Shown: positions 41,101 to 52,998 of the stretch, one piece after another
Numbering within the stretch: the stretch's first letter is position 1
Layout of the letters: every line of letters begins with the position of its first letter
Assembly (NCBI GenBank): GCA_018136815.1
Contig: CM030942.1
Location: 1,303,797 to 1,367,796 of the forward strand
Length of the DNA stretch: 64,000 bases
Direction: 5' to 3'
From: Isochrysis galbana
Lineage: Eukaryota; Haptophyta; Isochrysidales; Isochrysidaceae
Notes under the pieces: generated by a model
Database searches by the model: none
What the model was told of the DNA's origin: nothing
The model's input: only the letters and a program-made list of their open reading frames with translations
Made by a program: the position numbers and the translations under genes

Positions 41101-42741
41101 ACACCGTTCCTGCAGCCGCGGTCCGAGGGCAGAGATGTTCGCCTCCAGCTTCGCTGCATCAACAAGGGAGGCAGAGGGCGAGGAGCCGCCACGGCCCTCG
41201 GCTGGAGTGAAGGGTGAATTGCGGGATCCATGGTTGGGTGTGGCTGCAGAGCAGCTTCCCGCAACGGAAAGCAAAGATAGCCTTCGGTCGCCCCCGTCGT
41301 CGCTCCGTGTTGGTGCGGATGGCGTTGCACTGCTTAAAGTGCCAGGAGTGAACACGGATAGCATGAGGGGATGCTGCACTGCCGCCAAGAAAGCTTCATT
41401 CTCCTTCGCATGCAAGGCCTCAATGAGCCCCGCAAGGCAGCCGACAGCCTTGGCGCGTACACCGGCCGCACGATCATCTAGCCGCTGCAGGACTAGGCGC
41501 CAACAAGTTTGCACGGTGTCCTCCCCCGCTAGCAGTACCTCCTGTGCATCAGCATGGCTTGCTCCTAGCGTCAGAATTGCTGCTGCCATCTCGGTGGCGA
41601 ATGTGCGCGCGCCGATCTTTGCGGTGTGCCCATACCTCCACAGGAAGCGCGCAAAACGGCAGCACACAGATGGCGCCAAGCCAGCAACCAGCCTGCTGAG
41701 CGCCGAGCAGACATACGCGCGCGGCTCTGCTCGCTCGAGCGAGGCGACGGAAGTGCGTTGGAGAAGTGTCAGTATAGAGCTTAAAAGCGACGCGTCGTCG
41801 TCCGTCAGGTCCGCATCTGCAGTGCTTCTCGGTGGTGCGATACGCAAGACAAAGTCAACGCACGCCGACTGCGCTCCGATCATCTCCTTTGGAATGGAGG
41901 GCGAGGAGGGCGCACTGTCGAGCGCAAGATGTGGTACGAGAGAACGGAAGATGAGTGGCGCAGTCCGTGCCACCTCACCGTGTTCTGGTCGCAGGCAGAG
42001 GGAGAGGATATCAAAGGTGCGGCCTTCGAAGTTGCCTTTGGGTGTGCCCCGACCACTTGCCTTCGCAGGTACGAAGTCGGCGGTGGCCACTGCGACGAGA
42101 GCAGAGACGAGTGACGAGAGGACATCTGGGTGGGAGCCTAAGGGGACCGCCTTGAGGAGGAGCTCAAGCTCAGACACCAGCAGTTCACGCGTCGTCGTGG
42201 CCACTGCAGCAGACGTTGCAGACTTGATCAGCGGTCTGTCCTCATCCCAATCATCGTTGGCATCTGGTTTGCTGCGCTTCCGCCCTGCTGCGCTCGCCTT
42301 GGATCCATTCAAGCGGGCGGGTGAAGTGGCCCCACAGAGCACGGTACGCAGCGTTCTTGAGAGCTCAAACGCCACCATGGGGTGGAGCACGCCGTGTCCC
42401 ACGGCACCGGAACAGCGCAGCGCCGCCATGTAGACCGCCGCTGCCGTACCAGCAACATCTGCATTTCCGTGGTTCATTAGCACTGTCACGAGCGCGAGGA
42501 AAACGTTCTTGTTCACTCCAGCCGCATCCAACTCGCGCCAGCTCGGCTCAGCCGAGCGGGCGGCCGCGCTCAGCGCCTTGTGCGTCTGCGTGACGACGTG
42601 GGCTGGCATCTCCTCGACGAGCTGCTCTAGCGACTCGCAATGCGCCGAGTCCCTTGCGCCGCTCAACCAGTCGGAGAGAGCGGCAGGCGCAACCTGTGCA
42701 GCCGCCTCGGCCCACTCAGAGGGCAGCAGTGTCCCGGCCAT
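38146..42741 (-). CDS. NCAPD3: Condensin-II complex subunit D3 (4 exons)
   Basis: Exons 42741-39712, 39526-39275, 39134-39084 and 38979-38146 (all phase 0; donors GTAAAA, GTTTGA, GTACCT) give about 1388 residues. The protein is HEAT-repeat throughout (for example ERCADERPAVRRVALQALEAWG; CQDSSPSIRKQAARSLTALLQ). The Cnd1 core reads AVRNNALIVLFDLVKAHTAL then VRHHAVVLLTQLLLEDYIKW. Exon 2 continues REMARSCLFDMLLPRSPLLAF, the 17-codon exon 3 reads VTAKLCHEVLAPVLDGQ, and exon 4 has PIVIELKRYLEKYRSPLLRDV and KQLAAEVEYDMRQLAS, all in D3 order. The Ser/Arg tail is probably a phosphorylated, chromatin-targeting region. Condensin II compacts chromosomes. The adjacent downstream gene on the opposite strand is a transposase. 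Confidence 0.92.
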
Positions 42742-42803
42742 CTGATGCGCTCGACGGAGAAGACGAGGGGGTTGGGAGCACGAGCAACCGTATGTGCCGC
42801 TCT

Positions 42804-42911
<108 letters not shown>

Positions 42912-43136
42912 AGGGGGACGGGCGCGAGGGGGGGGGGAAGGGTCTCCGCCTACCCGTCGGGAGGGCGGGAAGGGGGGGAAAGAGGGGGGAGATTCCCCCC
43001 AGCGGTATTGTCTTGGTCAGTTCAAAGTTTTAAAAGGCTCGAGCGAGCTTCTCTGTGGCTCTCTCTACTCCTAGAGGCTGCCGCTTCGTGCGCGTGCCCG
43101 CTTCGTGGGCGTGCCCCTGTTCCCCCCCAGGCAATC

Positions 43137-45439
43137 ATGGCCCCCAGGAAGCCCGCCAGCAAGCCCAAGCCGCCGAGGGGCCACTACACAGTCCATGCCC
43201 GCGATACGCGCGCAGAACAGCGGGCGCGCGTCGTCGAAGACGTGCGCAGAGCAGCCGCGCACTGCCGCTCGCACAGCGTTGGCGTCAAGGCCGCGCTTGC
43301 AACAGGGCATTTCCCGGAGGCAACGCGCGGCAAAGTGGCGTGGGAGCTGAAGAGGGGCACCTCTGATGATGACTCCCCACGGGATGCCAACCAACAGCTT
43401 CTCACAAACGCTGAGAGGCTCAAGTTGGCATCTTGGGTTCTGGCTCGCGCTGACGTTCACGACCCCCAAAACAGGCACCAGATTTCTGTAAAGGTACGCG
43501 CTGTGCTGGCAGAGCGGCACAGGTTCAACAAGACTAAGAAGTACGGCAAGGGTACTATTCCTCTCAACACGCCGGAGCTCAACCACCTCAATTCCAACAT
43601 CGACCTGTCTCACACATTCTTTCAACGCATCTATCCATGGTGGCGGGCTCGTGGTATCGACATCACCGAAGGGGTTTCGAGGGCAGAGGAGGAGAAGAGG
43701 TCACAAAAGCACAGGGAGGCCGTAGTAGAGAACCATTTTTTCGGCGAGTATGGGCTGGAGCGCGAGCTGATTGACGCAGGCGTGATGGATCCCCACACAA
43801 AGGTAAGTCATGCACGCCTCTGTCTCTCGCACGCGCACCGCGCACAACGCACCACGCATGCACAACGCTAACCTCTTTCACAAACGCTCACCCATAGGTA
43901 ATCAAAGACCCAAGGCGGCTGTTAAACGGCGACGAGACACCGCAGCCGCTAGACGTGCCGCAGAAGGGGCGGCGGGCGAAGGTGGCAAAGAGGAAGGGTA
44001 AGGCAGCACGGCAGCTTACAGGCGGGAACAAAGAAACGGTCACTGTAATGATGACATGGGACGCTTCTGGTTGGAATTATGGGGTGCAGCTTGTGGTGAA
44101 GCGGAAGTGGGCCACAGGAGACATGCTCATCGAGTGTCCTCCAGGGGAGTGCACATTCGACGATCGGGTCGACGTCACACGCCTGCAAACGCGCTCGTGC
44201 TTGCCCGTTCACTCGGCGGAGGGCATGCAGACAGAGGAGACGTTCCTCCATTACATCCACCGTCTCGACGAGTGGATCTCCCAGCGCAGCGCAGTGGAGG
44301 CAGCCACAGGTGGTGAGCCCATTCAGCGCCCGGTTGTCCTCATGTTGGACAACCACTGCTCTCGCTTTAGCGACGACCTTCTACGTAAGACCAGCGGGCC
44401 TGCAGCAGAGCTTGGCATACGTATCTTCACGGAGGAGTCAGGCACCTCGGGCTTCTTGCAAGCTTTGGACCAGTTCAACTCTTCATTTCACAGGTCATAT
44501 AATAAGGCTAGGGACGCATACAAGGATGCACACTTAGCCGTGCACGGCCACCCACTCAGCCACCTCGCCCTTGCTGACTTCCTAGGCATATTGGGGGGTA
44601 GCAAGCGCTTGGGAGTCCCCGGCATGTGGTTCTCCTGGTGCGATAGGTACGACATCATCAAGGCGTGGAAGCGTGTTGGCATCGCAGGTAACAGGTTGTG
44701 CCCTCAGCTAGTGGACCGATCCAATTTTGTTGATCAAGATGCAGAGTTGGCCGCGGCCCGGAGGGACGCTTCGGTGTCTTCACCCGGTCCATCCTCTTTG
44801 GCAGAGGCCAAGCGCACGCCGCCGGGTTTGCGGCGCGGAAGTCTAGCAGCGGCGAATGCGAAGCTGCAGCAGCTGGAGCAATTTGCAAAGAAGCTTGAGG
44901 AGAAGGCACAAGCGCCGTATGATCCTTCGCGTGGAGTGTTGTCGTTGAGTTCAGACGCCCCGAGCGCGCGGCAGGGTGGCACTGGGTCGGATGATGACTC
45001 TGATGCGGCTGACGGCGACAGTGCGAGTCCCGTGCGTGCGCGTAGGCGGCTGGTGCAATTGTCCGGATCTTTCACTCTTAGGGACATGTGGGGAGAGAAG
45101 CAAAAGAGGCAGCAAGAGGCAGCAAAGGTAGAGGATGCAGCTCAAAGAAAGAAGGCCGCGCGGCTGGAGAAGCGCGCCGAAGATGAGGAGCGGTCTCGTG
45201 TTCGGCGTGACGCCTTCGTAGCGTGCAAGGATGTGTGCATGTGTGCGATTGTTCCGTGTCCGTGGGAGGGGTTCATGTTGTGTGACAACTGTGGGAACTT
45301 GAAGAAAGGGTGGTGCAAGAAGAGAGAGTGTGTGAAGTGGCGCAAGAGTCCCGTTTCAGTGGCTAGTGCCCTCGTTGTGGGCCTTGAGAGTGGTGTTTGT
45401 GCCTCCGGCGCCGCCTCCGACGTTGGGGCCTGTCCATGA
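43137..45439 (+). CDS. DDE superfamily (pogo/jerky-like) transposase, apparently intact, spliced
   Basis: Exons 43137-43802 and 43898-45439 (donor GTAAGT, acceptor CCCATAG, phase 0) give about 735 residues. The N-terminal ~150 residues are basic and helical (possible DNA-binding region; RLKLASWVLARADVHD). The DDE_1-type core has three acidic positions: LNGDETPQ (Asp ~234, next to the splice junction), VVLMLDNHCSRF (Asp ~373) and FLQALDQFNSSFHRSYN (Asp ~413), a DD139/39D-like spacing. The C-terminus has a Glu/Lys coiled coil (KQKRQQEAAKVEDAAQRKK) and a Cys-rich motif (CKDVCMCAIVPC; CDNCGNLKKGWCKKREC). No stop or frameshift interrupts it, and no TIRs were recognised, so it may be a recent element or a domesticated gene. 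Confidence 0.85.
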
Positions 45440-46309
45440 GGCTCCTGGTTCCGTGCGCGTGCGTATGTAAAATGTCATTGTGAGTCACCATGTGCATCAA
45501 TCAGAAAAAAAAGCACATGTCGGCGCACAGCATGCCTAGGGGCATCTTTTATCCAGTGGCAGCCACCTCTAGTTGTCAACGGGCCGATTTTCATTTTCAC
45601 CCATAGAAATGGGGCATGCCCATGAAGCGGCAGCCTCTACGAGTACTCTAGAGAAAAGGCCAGAGTAGGGCTCTACAACTCTCCTCTCGGAGACGATCGA
45701 TCGCACAAATACTTCATCTCACAGATACTGTTCTCCTACTCCCAGGAGTATTCATGAAGTTCCCCTATCACTGCTCTCTCTCTCTCTCTCTCTTTCTCGA
45801 ATCGTCTCTCTCTTCAACTGCAGAAGAAGCTGTCCTCTCAAACTCTCCAGTTCTTCTCCCTTCACTGGGCACCTCTCTCTCTCCTTTCCTCATCTTTTGG
45901 TCTGTGGAGCTGTCCTGTGGTCTGCAAAGCAGTTCCTCGCGCACCCTTCTCTCTCTTCTCTCTCCCTCTCTCTTCTCCTACTCCCAGACTACAATTCTCT
46001 CTCTCTCTCTGCTTCCTCCTCCTCCATATTCCGAAACCGCAAGTCTCGAGAGTTCAGTATTTCATCTGGTTCCCACGGCCTAGCTTCTTTCTTCTCTGCC
46101 TCTCTCTCTCCCCTCCCCCTCTCTCTCCTCCCAGCACGCGCCCCCCCTCCCCTTCCCCTTCCCCCCTCCCCCCCCGGCGCGAGCGACACCCTCTCTCGCC
46201 TCTCCCATTTCTCCTCGCTCCTCCCTCTCTCTCGTGCGTAGACTCCGTCTCCTACCATCTCTCCTCTCCTCCTCTCGCTTCGCCGCCACGCAGCCACGCC
46301 GCAGAGGCC
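45440..46309. other. Intergenic; CT-rich leader of katanin gene
   Basis: 45760-46290 is dominated by CTCTCT and CCCTCCC tracts on the plus strand, likely 5' UTR or core promoter of the katanin gene. No other feature is recognised. Confidence 0.5.
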
Positions 46310-49061
46310 ATGAGCCGGAGCAAGGCGGTCAAATGCCGTGAGTGGCGCAAGCCTCCACGCCACTCTGCACTCCACTCCTGCCTCGCACGCCCGCGCGCGC
46401 AGCGCTCACCGCGAACGGAATCCCAAAACAGGCCGCCATAGCCGGCGAACGACGCCCGCCGCGGCCCTCCCGCCTGCTTCCTGCCGGCAAGACCTGCATG
46501 GCGCATGGCCCCTGCCGGCTCATACAACCCCGCTGTCATGCCCTTCCCATCCGCAGAGGAGTTCGTCGCCCACGCGGGTCCTGTCAACTGTGTGCACGTT
46601 GGACGGCAGTCAGGTAGCGTGATGGTCACTGGAGGAGAGGACAAGAAGGTCAACCTCTGGTCGATTGGCAAGCCGAACGCGATAATGAGCCTGTCCGGCC
46701 ACACCTCAGCGGTCGAGTGCGTCTCGTTTGATTCGTCTGAACGCACCGTCATCGCGGGCTCAGCCGGCGGCACGCTCAAGATGTGGGACCTGGAACACGG
46801 GCGTGTTGCCCGCACGCTCACAGGACACCGCTCGAATTGCGTCGCTGTGCAGTGGCACCCATACGGCGAGTTCTTTGCCTCGGGCTCGGTGGATACCAAC
46901 CTGAAAATCTGGGACATCCGACGGCGCGCGTGCATCCAGACATATCGCGGCCACTCAAAGGGTGTGCGCCACATCCTCTTCTCTCCAGACGGCCGGTGGG
47001 TCGTCTCCGGCAGCGACGACGGCGTCGTCAAACTGTGGGACCTCACCGCGGGCAAGATGCTGCATGAGTTCACGATGCACCCAGGACCGATTTGCGCCCT
47101 TGCCATCCACCCGACCGAGTTTCTCATGGCGACTGCGGCGACCGACCGGACCATCCGGCTGTGGGACCTTGAGACGTTTGAGCAGATCTGTGCCACACAG
47201 CCCGATTTGGGTCAGATCCGGCATGCGCTGTTCTCGGAGGATGGGAATGCACTCATCTCGGGGGGCGAGGAGTCACTGCGCGTTTGGGGCTGGGAGCCGG
47301 TGCGCTGTCATGAGCACTCGGATGTGCGCTGGTCTAAGCTGAGTGACCTTTCCATTGGTCCCGGCAATCTGCTCATCGGCGCATCGCTCAAGGAAGCCGT
47401 GGTGAGCATCTGGAGAGCTGACCTGAACGAAATGAGGCCTTTCAACGGCACTGCACCACCAACGCCCGACGGAGTTCGCACACCAGCTGGCGTTGGTGCG
47501 GGCGGCAGCTACGCGAGACGGGGCACACCAGCGAGTAGAGGAGGCCAGCGTGCTGCGACAGCAGACCGGCCTAGCGCGAGGGTGCACTCCATGGATGCCT
47601 TCGGAGACTCACCACCTGCGAGGCCGCTGCCTCAAGTGCCGCGATCGGCACCGCCCTTCGCGCTCCACGACGACTCCCACTTGGAGGATGCACCGCTCTC
47701 GTCGTCACCGGCAGGGGCCCGGCGCGTCCCTCCTGCAGGCGCTGCAGCTCCGAAGCCCACCCGGAGCAATAGCGGCGCGTTGGCAGCTGGCGCAGCTGAT
47801 TCGGTAGCATGTGGTGCAGCACGCGGAGTGAGCTGCAGCGACAATGACGAGCTCTCCGCCTCTGCGTGCGCGCGAATTGCGATTGCAGACTGCCGGGCGC
47901 AGATTGCCGCCGCGCGCTCGTCACGCTCCTCGAGCGTCGATGGCAACTTAGATGGCCCCACTCCAAAACCGGGCCGTGCTCCAGCCGGTAGCGATAGTAG
48001 CAGTGAGTCGCCGGCCGCGGCCCCCTCGTGCACTGGAGAACCGATCAGCGTTGCTGAGGCGGTCTCGGGTGCACGTGAAATCGGAACCTCAATGGGCGAC
48101 TCGATACTGCAGAGCGGGAGCAGTAATGCGAGGCTGGCCGACGGCTTCGATCTGGATCTACCTCCACCAAAGTATGGCCGTGGCAGAAACGGAGGCGCTG
48201 GTGGTGGACCGGGTGATGGCGCCAGGGCAGCAGACCCGCCTCACCGTCGCGGCGACGGGCCCCGTGGCCTCGACCCCGCCCAATTCATGCCCAAGAGTGC
48301 GGCGCCCGCGACCGTGGACGACGAAATCCTTCTCACCAAGCTGTTGCAATCCAGCGCGCTGCAGACGTCTTGCCTCTCCGCGCGGCTCACCTCGCTGCGC
48401 GCGCTGCGCCGTTTTTGGGACTCGGGTGATGCAAAGGGGATGCTGCAACATTTGCAAAGGGTGGGAGACCCGTCCATCGCTGTGGATGTGTTAAGAGCAG
48501 GAGTACTATCCCGAAGCCAACTGGACCTCGAGGGCGCATTGATCCTGCTGCCACTGCTACGGCAGGTACGTCGCCAGCTCTCCCTCGCGCCGAAGGTTGA
48601 CTTTCCTGGGGTCTAACAATAGCTTGCATAAGCCCCGATAGTCCTCGCACCCGTTATTGAGACCTCTGCCTTGTCCTACCCTCTCCCCAGCTTCTTTTGT
48701 CGGAGCACGATGAGCACATCGAGACCTCGCTTGACGCGCTCGCTCTCCTCCTTTCTAGCTTTGGGTCGGTGAGGTTTAAGCCCCCACGCCAGCCAGCTAA
48801 CGGGATGCGCTTTTTCCGCCTGATCGTCCCATGCCGTCCGCTCCCACGTCTTAGATGATCGCAAGCTCTGTGAACGCACCGCCGCCCATGTCCGTCGACT
48901 TGAGCGGCGAGGCGCGAATTCGTCGCTGCAAGGAGTGCTACTCTCATTTTGAAGAGATGCGCAGCGATTTGCGAGCAATCTCTGCCACGAGCGGGGTCAA
49001 GCAAAGGCGCGCCACCGATCTACTGCATGGGTTGAGCATGGTGATGGGACTCGCTGCTTGA
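46310..49061 (+). CDS. KATNB1: Katanin p80 WD40-repeat subunit (4 exons)
   Basis: Exons 46310-46337, 46557-48565, 48691-48768 and 48855-49061 give about 773 residues. Exon 1 is nine codons and joins in phase 1 to create [13 protein letters not shown], the expected start of the first WD40 blade. Six WD40 repeats fill residues ~12-300 ([72 protein letters not shown]). A ~270-residue Ser/Ala/Pro linker follows. The C-terminal con80 domain runs through [15 protein letters not shown] and [17 protein letters not shown] into exons 3-4 ([19 protein letters not shown]). p80 binds the AAA ATPase p60 and targets it to microtubules. Confidence 0.94.
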
Positions 49062-50093
49062 GCTGCCTCGGCTAAGACGCAACGAGGATATAGGCGTCCT
49101 CCATGTTTGATGTCACATCGGATGCCTAGGGATTCAAGCATTGCCAGCACCGACCGCACTTCATTCGCACGGGTGCGGTTCCAATGGGCGCCCAGGCAGC
49201 TCAACCAGCCAAAGGTTTTCGTAGTGACGTTTTGCCACGATTGTTGTTGGTGCCGATGTGACCGCCAACGCGATGCATTGCCATTAGGCCTGCAACATTT
49301 GGGGACGCACATGCTCGAAATTGCTCGTTCCAACTGATCCGTCACTCATCATCTATTGGTTAGCCCTTATCGGCTCTCTCTAGCTCGGTTTGGCCTCGCT
49401 TATAGTTGCAATTGGCAATTGCGCGACCGACAAGCGTTGCTGCAATTCCTAAGCATAACAAAGCTAAGGACTAAGGAGAACGAATAATTACAAACTCTGC
49501 TACAATTGAAGTGCTTCACCTTGTACGCATCTGAACCTACTCTTAGAGTAGGGGTCATGGGCATGGGCGGCGTCTGGCCCCCCCCCCAGGGCACAAATGC
49601 CCCCTCTCGCCGATGTAGGATGTAGGACGAAGCGACGACGAGGAGGATGTAGGACGAAGCGATGACGAGGAGGAGGCAGTCGAAGAGATGCTCTATGTCA
49701 TATAGCCCGGTCACTCACTCTTTTTAACCACTATTTTCCACCTCCCCTGCGTGTCCAAGGATTCCGCAGGGTCCCCCCCTACCTGCCCCGGCAACCGTCT
49801 CCCCCCCTCCACGAACCCCCTCCCGCCCCACGACAGGCAATGGCGTCGGTGAGTGACCCCCCTCCCTTCCCCCGGGCGTGGCGGGCTATTTTGGGAGAAT
49901 GACACGGTCGCCCACGGGAGGGAATCAGAGAAAGGAATAAGGTGCGCATCACTATAAGAAACGCGGAGCTTCCGCGAAGGGCAATCGCCCGCGATCGGCC
50001 GAAGAATGGCCTGGAGGTAGTGGTAGTGGGCATGGTGAGCCCACACCTCTCGCGAGCAGTGTGGGGGGCCACTGGTAGGGGGCACGCGGGGTC
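49062..50093. other. Intergenic, element debris likely
   Basis: Holds a duplicated GATGTAGGACGAAGCGA unit (49612-49665), the 18-bp string shared with 10946-10963 (49702-49719), and C-rich tracts. A minus-strand frame at 48944-49345 has no recognisable domain. Confidence 0.4.
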
Positions 50094-50837
50094 TTGAGGG
50101 TGGCACACATCATCCACACTGACCCATCCTCGCCCCACGCGCTGCAGGAATGCCTTGATTCGCTTGCGCTCGAGCCCCACTGCTTTGGCTCGCTTGACGT
50201 TGGCAAGCGCTGGCTCGGACGCCCGGAGGTGCAACTCTTCCTGGGGGCCGTACAACGCAATGAGCCGGTCGTGCCCGGGGCGTTCAAGGACGCAAAACCC
50301 GAAGGCGGCCTGGCCTGGGCCCACGTGTTTGCGCTACATGCGCATGCGAGGGCTGCAGCAGGAGCAGCCAGGGTGGAGCATCGCGCGGCAGAGTTCACAA
50401 ACGCAACTGTGATACTCTACCGCCACCAGTCAGTGGATCAAACACCCGGGGAAGCCCCCGTCGAAAGCGACTCGCCGAACACACCCAACCTCGGACTAGG
50501 ACTATTAGACTGGCCAGACCACGTAAAAGCACGATGAGCCAAATGGATACTCAATTATTTAGACCCCCGTCAGACTAACTGGAAACAATTTTTAGACGCT
50601 AGACGGCTAGACGCATGGTTCTGTCGAACCAAACCACTGGGCAGAGCGGCGGTGCTGACGACAATTCCCACTCATAGGCTAACCGAAGGCATCTTCAGAA
50701 ACAGCCGCCTCCGCCCTTTCTGCAAGAAAGCGCTTGAGACCATCCGCACATTACCGCTCACCCGGGTAAACGTGAACCCATACACCCTGTGCGGGGTGCT
50801 GGGAGCAGTCGGCGCGCGCTCCAACTATAACAATAGT
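50094..50837 (+). mobile_element. Decayed LINE reverse-transcriptase 3' portion
   Basis: In one frame 50435-50535 reads LGLGLLDWPDHVKAR, then a TGA at 50535, then AKWILNYLDPRQTNWKQFLD and FCRTKPLGRAAVL. This fits the conserved region just after the RT thumb in non-LTR elements (GGLGxxxxxxxxxALxAKWxxR...W). The upstream part (50094-50430) is open but not assignable. The segment ends near AACTATAACAATAGT (50823-50837), the exact reverse complement of the 5' palindrome at 34639-34653. The stop and missing catalytic core mark it as dead. Confidence 0.55.
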
Positions 50838-51215
50838 CCTCCGTTTTCAAGGGGTAAGATGACTAGAGACAAGATACGACACACATACACAATGGTCAGA
50901 TGGACGAGAGCATACACATAATAGGTCATCGGCATTTGCCCCTTCCCATCAATCATCATCGCATATGGGTATGGGAAGGGGGGGCGATCCTCACCCTCGC
51001 GCGGTCGCCGTGCATCGTCCTCCAGCCACCACCACCCCCGCGCCCCATCACCACAAGGCGGAAGGATAGTATGCGCTCGCGCGGGCACCTCAGACGCGCA
51101 CCGCCAGCACTCAACACACATATGGCAGCCACGCCCCTTGCGGCAACCAGCCCCTGACTAACCAACCACCCCGAGGCGACGCGTTGGGCACTAGCGCAGA
51201 GCACATGTAAGGTGT
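50838..51215. other. Intergenic, nothing recognised
   Basis: No coding region is supported between the LINE remnant and the 3' end of the eS6 gene. Confidence 0.4.
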
Positions 51216-52091
51216 TTAATCCTCGGCACGGCTGGAACGCTGCGACTTACGCTGCGACAGCTTCTCCGCCTTCTTCTCCCGGCTCTCCTTGTTGCGCTGC
51301 GCAACGAGCTTCTGGTACTCGGCAGCGTTCGCCTTGGCCTTGGCCTGACGAGACTTTTTGATGGCAAGTCTGTGGCGCTTGCGCTGCAGCGAAATGGGAG
51401 TGACAAGCCTCTGGATCTTGGGCGCCTTAGAGGTCGGCGCCTTGCCCTCCTTCTTCGACGGGACCTCGCGACGAATGACATACTTACGCACATCATCCTC
51501 CTTTGAGAGCGCAAAAAGCTTGCGGATCTTTGATGCACGCTTGGGGCCAAGGCGGCGTGGGATCTGCTTGTCCGTCAGGCCCTCGATCTCATTGTCGCCC
51601 TTCTTCAAGATAACAAGGTGCAACACGGCAATATTGTGCGAAATGATGCATCCACGGCACGACTTACGGTAGCGCTCACCCTTGCGCATGCCGTAGCCTC
51701 GGCAGCCCTGGTCACCTGCAACAAAGCGGGAAGGATGCTCCAGATGAGTCTATCGCAGAGAAACTCCTTGCATAGACCTCAAACGCCCCCGACACGCGTC
51801 CGTTGACTGCAAACATTTCTCTCACAGCAGAGGAGGAGGCATGCGTGCCGCACCCTTCGCCATCATGAGACGGACGCGGTCCTGCGTCAGGACGCCCTGC
51901 TTCATCGGGAAGCCTTGCTTGTCCTGGCCACCCATGACCTTGAAGATGTATCCAGCGAACTCATCGCCCAGGTCGGAGCCATCGACCTCAGCCGCCAGGC
52001 GGCGGTCATAAAGGGTCCGCAACTTCTTCTCGTCATCAATCTCAATCAACTTCTGGCATCCCGTCGACGGGTTGGCGATGTTGAGCTTCAT
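51216..52091 (-). CDS. RPS6: 40S ribosomal protein eS6 (2 exons)
   Basis: Exon 1 runs 52091-51854 and exon 2 runs 51715-51216 (donor GTGCGG, acceptor TTGCAG, phase 1), giving about 245 residues, the normal eS6 size. It starts [20 protein letters not shown] and contains [22 protein letters not shown]. The junction restores [22 protein letters not shown], matching the family without gap; reading through exon 1 would instead stop after 11 extra codons. Exon 2 has [26 protein letters not shown] and a basic C-terminus ending [13 protein letters not shown], with clustered serines like the S6-kinase region. It is a small-subunit component and TOR-pathway substrate in other eukaryotes. It is divergent from the gene at 52524. 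Confidence 0.95.
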
Positions 52092-52523
52092 GGCGGCTGA
52101 CCGCAAGAAGCCAGTTGCCTGCGTGGATGCGGGAGCGCTCGTGTAAGAGGGGTAAAGAGGTGTGAAACCCTGCTGTCCTGTGCCGCTCGCACGCTGGCGC
52201 CGCGTACGCACAGCGCGAAAGCCGTGAGGTCGCTGGCAGCAGAGAGCGGGGGGGGGGCAGAGCAGGTCGCGCGCCTGCTGCGCCGCGTGGTCACGCGGGG
52301 GAGAAGGATGCCCGCCGCGACTCCCCCTCCGGTATCTCCACCATCGCCTCGTCTTCCGCGCCTCTCGTCTCTCACCCCACGGCATATTCCTCCAGTCAAA
52401 AGCCCAGTTGTTTTTCTTTTTTACTACATACTCCTCGGAGCGCTCCCACCAAACGTCGGCGGCGAGGTCCTTCCTCAGGGGACAGGGTTTTGGCGGGATC
52501 GAGCCAAAAGCGCTCGAGGCAGC
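52092..52523. promoter_or_regulatory. Probable shared promoter of divergent eS6 and small gene
   Basis: 432 bp separate two start codons facing away from each other. The interval includes a G9 run (near 52250) and CG-rich sequence, with no TATA box seen. Bidirectional promoter function is inferred from spacing only. Confidence 0.4.
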
Positions 52524-52998
52524 ATGGCGGAGCAGGAGCCCAAGATCACCGGGATGAGCGACAAGGATGTTGCTGAGGACAACGTCGACAAGGCATTCGA
52601 TTTTGCCGGGGGTGGATTGGACAAGGTGTGTGGCGAAAGTCGCTGCTCATCCAATTGGAGCACGTCTCACCTACTCAGAGGCTGCCCCACTGCTTTCCCA
52701 CCCGCAGCTCGATGAGGGGATTGGTGCACACGGTGACAAATTCGTCGGCATGTGCACCATGGCCTTCGGCTCAATGGGCGGGAAGTTTGCAAATGCCATG
52801 AAGACAGGGTGCAGTACCATGGTAACAGGCATGAAGAGTATCTTGCCGAAATGCCGTGAGGAAGCCCATAAACTCTCGAATGAGGCAGCCTCTCGCGACA
52901 TCAACGTCATGGAGGAGCCGCTAAAGAAGCCGGCATCAGCCATGCCCTCCAAAACGTACATCCAGTCGCGGCGTGCTGAATCGGGTTACACCTTGTGA
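52524..52998 (+). CDS. Small conserved-looking protein, unknown (2 exons)
   Basis: Exons 52524-52625 and 52708-52998 (donor GTGTGT, acceptor CCCGCAG, phase 0) give 130 residues. It starts [19 protein letters not shown] and ends [10 protein letters not shown]. The middle is Gly/Met/Lys-rich and probably amphipathic ([24 protein letters not shown]). No signal peptide, TM segment or known domain is recognised. The clean splice, the ATG context (GCAGCATGG) and the compact divergent arrangement with eS6 support a real gene. Confidence 0.65.

Noticed and set aside
41135-42433. 432-codon open frame on the plus strand
   Set aside because: It lies antisense to NCAPD3 exon 1, which has clear HEAT repeats; the plus frame has no domain and reflects GC-rich codon bias.
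48944-49345. 133-codon minus-strand frame behind katanin
   Set aside because: Overlaps katanin exon 4 antisense and shows no domain.
51822-51854. Eleven extra codons at the end of eS6 exon 1 (AARMPPPLL)
   Set aside because: They have no counterpart in eS6; a donor at 51853 joins exon 2 in the right frame and length.
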